The notes below the pieces were generated by a model that saw only the letters and a list, made by a program, of their open reading frames with translations, ran no database searches and had not been told where the DNA came from. From the NCBI GenBank assembly GCA_028703545.1, contig JAQVMR010000017.1, positions 1-16,950 on the forward strand: a stretch of 16,950 nt of DNA, read 5' to 3'. Positions 13,382-16,950 of the stretch are shown here, piece by piece (position 1 is the first letter of the stretch; each line of letters starts with the position of its first letter). This DNA is from Patescibacteria group bacterium. Its GTDB lineage: Bacteria > Patescibacteriota > Patescibacteriia > UBA1558 > S5-K13. Made by a program: the position numbers and the translations under genes.

Positions 13382-15145
13382 TTATTCTTCGTTTGTAACG
13401 CTTATTACTTCTTCGACTGTTGTAATTCCGTTCATTGCTTTTATAATGCCGTCTTGCATCATATTTATATACCCACTCTCTTTCATGGCTTTATTAAAAT
13501 CAGCTATATTTGCTCCATTACTTATTATGTCTTTTAACTTTTTATCTAATAAAATTACCTCCACTATAGCTATTCTTCCTTTATATCCCGTGCCGCCACA
13601 CCTATTACAACCCTTTCCTTCATAAAATTTTAACCCATCTCCTTTTTTAAATTTACCATAAAAAGCGGTTTCTGGTAAACTTTCTAAAATTGGATTTACT
13701 TTATCAATCATTGTTTGTGGTGCTTTTATTTCATATATACAATTTTCACATATTTTTCTTACTAAACGCTGTGCAATAACCAGATTTAATGTTGAAGCCA
13801 ACAAAAATGGCTCTATTTTCATATCCATAAGTCTTGGAATAGCTCCCAGGGCATTATTTGTGTGTAGTGTTGATAAAACCAAATGTCCCGTTAGGGCTGC
13901 ATGTACAGCCAGCTCTGCTGTTTCATTATCTCTAATTTCTCCAACCATAACAACATCTGGATCTTGACGCAATAAAGATCTAAGACCGGACGCGAAAGTA
14001 AAACCAACTTCTGGTTTTATCTGAGATTGATTTACTCTTTCAATATTATATTCAACGGGGTCTTCTAATGTGGAAATATTTATATTCTCCGCATTTACTT
14101 TATTGAGGGCTGTAAATAAAGTAAAGGACTTACCAGATCCGGTGGGTCCGGTTACAAGAAACATTCCATGAGATTTCTGAATACCCTCTTCAACCACCTT
14201 CTTCGAAAGACCAATAAAACCAAGATCCTCAAATTGTGGTACAGAATCTGGGGTAGACAAAATTCTCATCACAACTTTTTCATAGTCAATTAATGGAAGA
14301 GTTGAAACTCTAAAATCAATTCTTTTTTCTTCTTTACTTCTTTTAACCTTTATCCTAATTCTTCCATCCTGAGGAATTCTAGTTTCATCAATTTTCATAT
14401 TTGCCATAACTTTTACTCTTGTTATAAGAGCATTGTGTATGTAAATAGGTAAAATTATAGAGTTGTGTAATTTTCCATCTATTCTAAACCTTACAACCGA
14501 CTTTCTTCCAACTGGCTCTATATGAATATCTGAAGCCCGACCATCAACGGCATGCTTTATTATAACAGAAACTATTTTTGTAACGGGGGCCGTTCTTATG
14601 ACCTCTCCCAATTCCTGAGTTTCTAGAGCATCCTCATCTAAATTAATATCTTCAAATTTTTCTTTTGCATAGTCTAAAACTTCTCCAACCTCTTCTTTTA
14701 TGTCTTCTATTTTATGATATGCGCTATTAAAACTAGCCTCTGATATTATAAAATATTTAATATTATAATTATTTTTATGTGCTAAAAATTCCATTGCTTC
14801 TATTGCACTAAAATTTTCTGGATCAACCATACCAACACTTAAAACATTATTATCCTTTGCAAACACAATCATCTTATAATTTTCTGATAAATTTTGTGGG
14901 AGTGTCTTTAAAATTTCTTTTTCTATTTCCTCGTCAACTAAATTTTTATATGGAACATTAATAATTTCTGATTTAATTTTTGCATATTCTTCTTGATCAA
15001 TAATATAATATTGTTTAATAATTTTATCTATATTTGTATCTGATTTTTCTTGTAATTTCTCTATAATAAAATTCATCTTGTCATCATCTAATATGCCGAG
15101 TTCTTTTATTTTTGCAAAAACCTTATTATTATAATCAATCATCAT
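13382..15145 (-). CDS. pilB: type IV pilus assembly ATPase PilB
   Basis: This 587-residue GspE/PilB ATPase drives pilus extension. Residues 1-150 form the MshEN/N-terminal domain, and residues about 180-587 the two-part ATPase. All key motifs are present: Walker A GPTGSGKS (333-340), Asp box STLEDPVEYN (358-367), Walker B DPDVVMVGEIRD (395-406), His box HLVLSTLHTNN (421-431), and a four-cysteine zinc site at Cys466, Cys469, Cys513 and Cys516. It has the expected length. It is the only ATPase in the window with intact catalysis, so the locus may encode extension without conventional retraction. It lies 4 bases after the 107-residue membrane protein gene and is tightly co-transcribed with it. 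Confidence 0.96.
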   Translation of the reverse strand: MMIDYNNKVFAKIKELGILDDDKMNFIIEKLQEKSDTNIDKIIKQYYIIDQEEYAKIKSEIINVPYKNLVDEEIEKEILKTLPQNLSENYKMIVFAKDNNVLSVGMVDPENFSAIEAMEFLAHKNNYNIKYFIISEASFNSAYHKIEDIKEEVGEVLDYAKEKFEDINLDEDALETQELGEVIRTAPVTKIVSVIIKHAVDGRASDIHIEPVGRKSVVRFRIDGKLHNSIILPIYIHNALITRVKVMANMKIDETRIPQDGRIRIKVKRSKEEKRIDFRVSTLPLIDYEKVVMRILSTPDSVPQFEDLGFIGLSKKVVEEGIQKSHGMFLVTGPTGSGKSFTLFTALNKVNAENINISTLEDPVEYNIERVNQSQIKPEVGFTFASGLRSLLRQDPDVVMVGEIRDNETAELAVHAALTGHLVLSTLHTNNALGAIPRLMDMKIEPFLLASTLNLVIAQRLVRKICENCIYEIKAPQTMIDKVNPILESLPETAFYGKFKKGDGLKFYEGKGCNRCGGTGYKGRIAIVEVILLDKKLKDIISNGANIADFNKAMKESGYINMMQDGIIKAMNGITTVEEVISVTNEE

Positions 15146-15149
15146 AAAA

Positions 15150-15473
15150 TTATTGTTCTAGTTGATATGCGCCGAAAGGATTTGTGTTGCCAACACGTCC
15201 AACATTAATAGGTAGAGTAATATAAGATTCCAAGGTATTTTTAAAGTTAGAAAATTCTCGAGTTTCAAACATTGACTCTATTTCTTTTTGCAAAAGACCT
15301 ATTTTTTCTTGTTTTCTTTTTATTATTACCATACTCTCATCTTGTTCATTTTTTTGTTTTATTTTTAAACTATTTTCTCTTTCTGTTTTGTTTAAAAAAT
15401 AAAAAACAAAGCCCATTATTATAACAATAACTAGTAAAAAAATTATTATTTTATTATTAACTATGTTTTTCAT
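15150..15473 (-). CDS. small membrane/coiled-coil protein in the PilP position
   Basis: This 107-residue protein has one membrane helix near the N-terminus (about 8-27, KIIIFLLVIVIIMGFVFYFL) and a basic/acidic coiled coil (about 30-70). The tail carries LPINVGRVGNTNPFG (88-101). A closing NPF segment is seen in small pilus proteins that follow PilO in CPR operons, and it recalls the NPF region of PilP, but the PilP beta domain is absent. The start overlaps the PilO stop by 4 bases (ATGA), and it ends 4 bases before pilB. It likely joins the PilN/PilO alignment complex in the membrane. I cannot give it a family name with certainty. Confidence 0.8.
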   Translation of the reverse strand: MKNIVNNKIIIFLLVIVIIMGFVFYFLNKTERENSLKIKQKNEQDESMVIIKRKQEKIGLLQKEIESMFETREFSNFKNTLESYITLPINVGRVGNTNPFGAYQLEQ

Positions 15474-16174
15474 TGTTTTTGTAAAAAATATGTTTTAAAA
15501 ACTATAGAATATGCGGACATCTTTTCATCAAAACTAAAAGATGTTATATCGATCAATCTTATGTGGTTTTCTACTGCTCTTAAAAATTCTTTTACCTTAT
15601 CATATGTTCCGTTTCCACCAAGAATATTAACAGAAACTTGTATTTCTCTAATAATATCAGCCGAACCAGATGTTTTTTCTTCAGCAGAAGAAGAATTTAC
15701 ATTTGAACTACTGTCAATTGTTATATTCGCAGCAACAAAACCATAGTGTATTGCTAAAGCCTCTATTTGAGCCATGAGTTCTGGTAAATATTTATCATCC
15801 GGCAATATATCTTTTAATTTTTGGATGTCATTTTTATTTTTATTTTCTATCTGAGAATATGAACTTTGTAAATCAATAAATTTATCTTGATATTCCTTAA
15901 CACTTTCTAATTCAATATTTTTATCTTTTAATACTGCCCTTGAATTAAATAATTGATTAAATTTTGGTTTTATTAAATAAAAATAGGTAGTTAAAGAAAC
16001 CGCAATAACTTCTATAATAATTATAATGATTATATATTTTGAAATAAATAAAATATGTTTAGGGCTTGGTTTGCTGCTAATATTTATATTTGTTTTTAAT
16101 TTTAGCCCCTCATTTGAATCGTCGAATGAACTAAAATTAAAATCGTTTTCTTTTTTAATGTTGTTATTTAACAT
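15470..16174 (-). CDS. pilO: PilO-like pilus alignment protein
   Basis: This 234-residue protein has a cytoplasmic N-terminus of about 40 residues, one membrane helix (about 41-67), a coiled coil (about 72-115), and a C-terminal domain with LPDDKYLPELMAQIEALAIH followed by YGF. That is the PilO signature, where the IEALA-x-x-x-GF helix opens a ferredoxin-like fold. The order PilN, PilO, then small protein matches the usual pilus alignment complex that links the motor to the cell surface. A Ser/Glu-rich loop (about 145-160) interrupts the domain. The stop is the only TGA seen among the genes here and overlaps the next start by 4 bases. It begins 11 bases after the PilN-like gene. Confidence 0.85.
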   Translation of the reverse strand: MLNNNIKKENDFNFSSFDDSNEGLKLKTNINISSKPSPKHILFISKYIIIIIIIEVIAVSLTTYFYLIKPKFNQLFNSRAVLKDKNIELESVKEYQDKFIDLQSSYSQIENKNKNDIQKLKDILPDDKYLPELMAQIEALAIHYGFVAANITIDSSSNVNSSSAEEKTSGSADIIREIQVSVNILGGNGTYDKVKEFLRAVENHIRLIDITSFSFDEKMSAYSIVFKTYFLQKQ

Positions 16175-16185
16175 TATATTTAAAA

Positions 16186-16950
16186 TTATTGACTTTTATA
16201 AAAAACATTATCCTTTAGGTCCAAAATTAAAGAAAAATTAATTTTTGTATCAATTCCAGAGCTTTGTGACCCCGAGGCAGAAGCCCCCGCTATCAAAACA
16301 TCGTCAGCGAAGTCTTTTGCATTATTTTTTAACTCTAACCACTGCCTTGCTACTGTATAATAATCCGGAGCGCTAGATGTAAGAGTTATATTTCCATTTA
16401 TACTTCCAGAAAAAGATGTAAATTTCACTTCTGGTAGGGTGTGTTTTTCTAGTTTAGCAAAAAACTCTGTCCAATAAATATGTTTACCTAAAAGAGATTT
16501 TATTTTTTCATTTCTTCTTTTTAAATCTTCTATTTTTTCTATCAAATTATCAAATTCCTTAGGGTTATTTATTATATTTTCTATTTGTAGGTCGATTAAA
16601 TTTATTTTTTTATCTATATTAATTTTATAAAAAATCACAGCAAAGTAAATGAGAAATAAAACAATTATTGAAATTAAAAAAGTAGATATGATCATCACAA
16701 TAGCATTCCTACCACTTACAATATTTAATTCTTTTGGTAATAAATTCACGTCGGACCCATCTTCTTCTGGACTTTTTTTATTAAACAAATTATTGAATAA
16801 ATTTTCTAAATATTTTAAAATATCTTGTTTGGACTTTTTTTCTGATTTATCAGCATCCAAAATGCTTTGCGATTTTTCTCGTTTTTTATCTTTTAATAAG
16901 CTTTTATTTTCTATTTTCGGTTTTTGTATTGTATTAAAATCCTCATGCTT
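16186..16950 (-). CDS. pilN: PilN-like pilus protein, 5' end outside the window
   Basis: The frame is open to the right edge, giving 254 visible residues. The first 65 or so are Lys/Glu/Asp-rich and probably disordered. Then comes VNLLPKEL (about 68-75), matching the 'NLLP' motif of PilN, followed by a membrane helix at about 84-107, a coiled coil, and a small C-terminal domain ending before the TAA at 16186. A TTG at 16858-16860 could be read as a start, but it has no ribosome binding site and the 30 codons above it are open with no ATG or GTG, so the true start is more likely beyond 16950. The long charged N-terminus is more than the few residues that normally precede NLLP in PilN, and may tether the protein to PilM or replace it. 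Confidence 0.85.
   Translation of the reverse strand, partial: KHEDFNTIQKPKIENKSLLKDKKREKSQSILDADKSEKKSKQDILKYLENLFNNLFNKKSPEEDGSDVNLLPKELNIVSGRNAIVMIISTFLISIIVLFLIYFAVIFYKINIDKKINLIDLQIENIINNPKEFDNLIEKIEDLKRRNEKIKSLLGKHIYWTEFFAKLEKHTLPEVKFTSFSGSINGNITLTSSAPDYYTVARQWLELKNNAKDFADDVLIAGASASGSQSSGIDTKINFSLILDLKDNVFYKSQ

Noticed and set aside
15470..15473. Recoded TGA (glycine code, as in Gracilibacteria and Absconditabacteria)
   Set aside because: Only one gene here ends in TGA, but no conserved domain in the window is interrupted by an in-frame TGA and the 4-base ATGA overlap is a normal coupled stop/start. The standard code fits.

Overview
The window looks like a fragment of a Patescibacteria (CPR) genome, probably from the Parcubacteria side. 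This rests on very high A+T content, a compact type IV pilus operon with weak ribosome binding sites, stop codons that are almost all TAA or TAG, and a gene (6894-7556) whose N-terminus resembles a protein family I associate with CPR genomes. The standard genetic code fits: every conserved domain reads through without in-frame TGA. The taxonomic call is inference from gene content; there is no rRNA in the window.

Left edge (1-1007, + strand): the last 35 codons of what looks like a type III restriction or DEAD-box helicase subunit, then a short winged-helix-like protein directly followed by a PIN-domain protein. This resembles a defence or toxin-antitoxin neighbourhood.

Mobile-element block (1014-9055): a leftward cassette encodes a 383-residue zinc-ribbon protein, a ParB-like/DNA methyltransferase fusion, a terminase small-subunit-like HTH protein, a complete terminase large subunit and a serine recombinase. 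A rightward cassette starts from a divergent promoter region at about 6802-6893. It carries an HTH/zinc-knuckle protein, a DUF3800 protein, a DUF2188 protein and an 87-residue orphan. No capsid, portal or tail gene is visible, so the block looks like a phage-derived integrative element or satellite (or decayed prophage) rather than a complete phage.

REPtron (about 9060-9990): a small structured-RNA candidate with an extended -10 promoter, a terminator, and an IS200-like REP-associated tyrosine transposase (RAYT) flanked on both sides by copies of the 11-mer ACCTCGCAGGT. A 27-bp two-copy unit of this repeat also sits in frame inside the transposase gene and adds nine residues just after the catalytic HUH motif.

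Pilus operon (10017-16950, - strand): reading leftward, a PilN-like protein (5' end outside the window), a PilO-like protein, a 107-residue membrane/coiled-coil protein in the PilP position, PilB, a CheY-like response regulator, a PilT-like protein, PilC, and the pilin with its own promoter. PilB keeps all its catalytic motifs. The PilT-like protein has lost the Walker A lysine, the Walker B glutamate and the His-box histidine, so it is probably a pseudo-ATPase. The pilus machinery is chromosomal core; the region from 1014 to about 9990 appears to be accessory DNA next to it.
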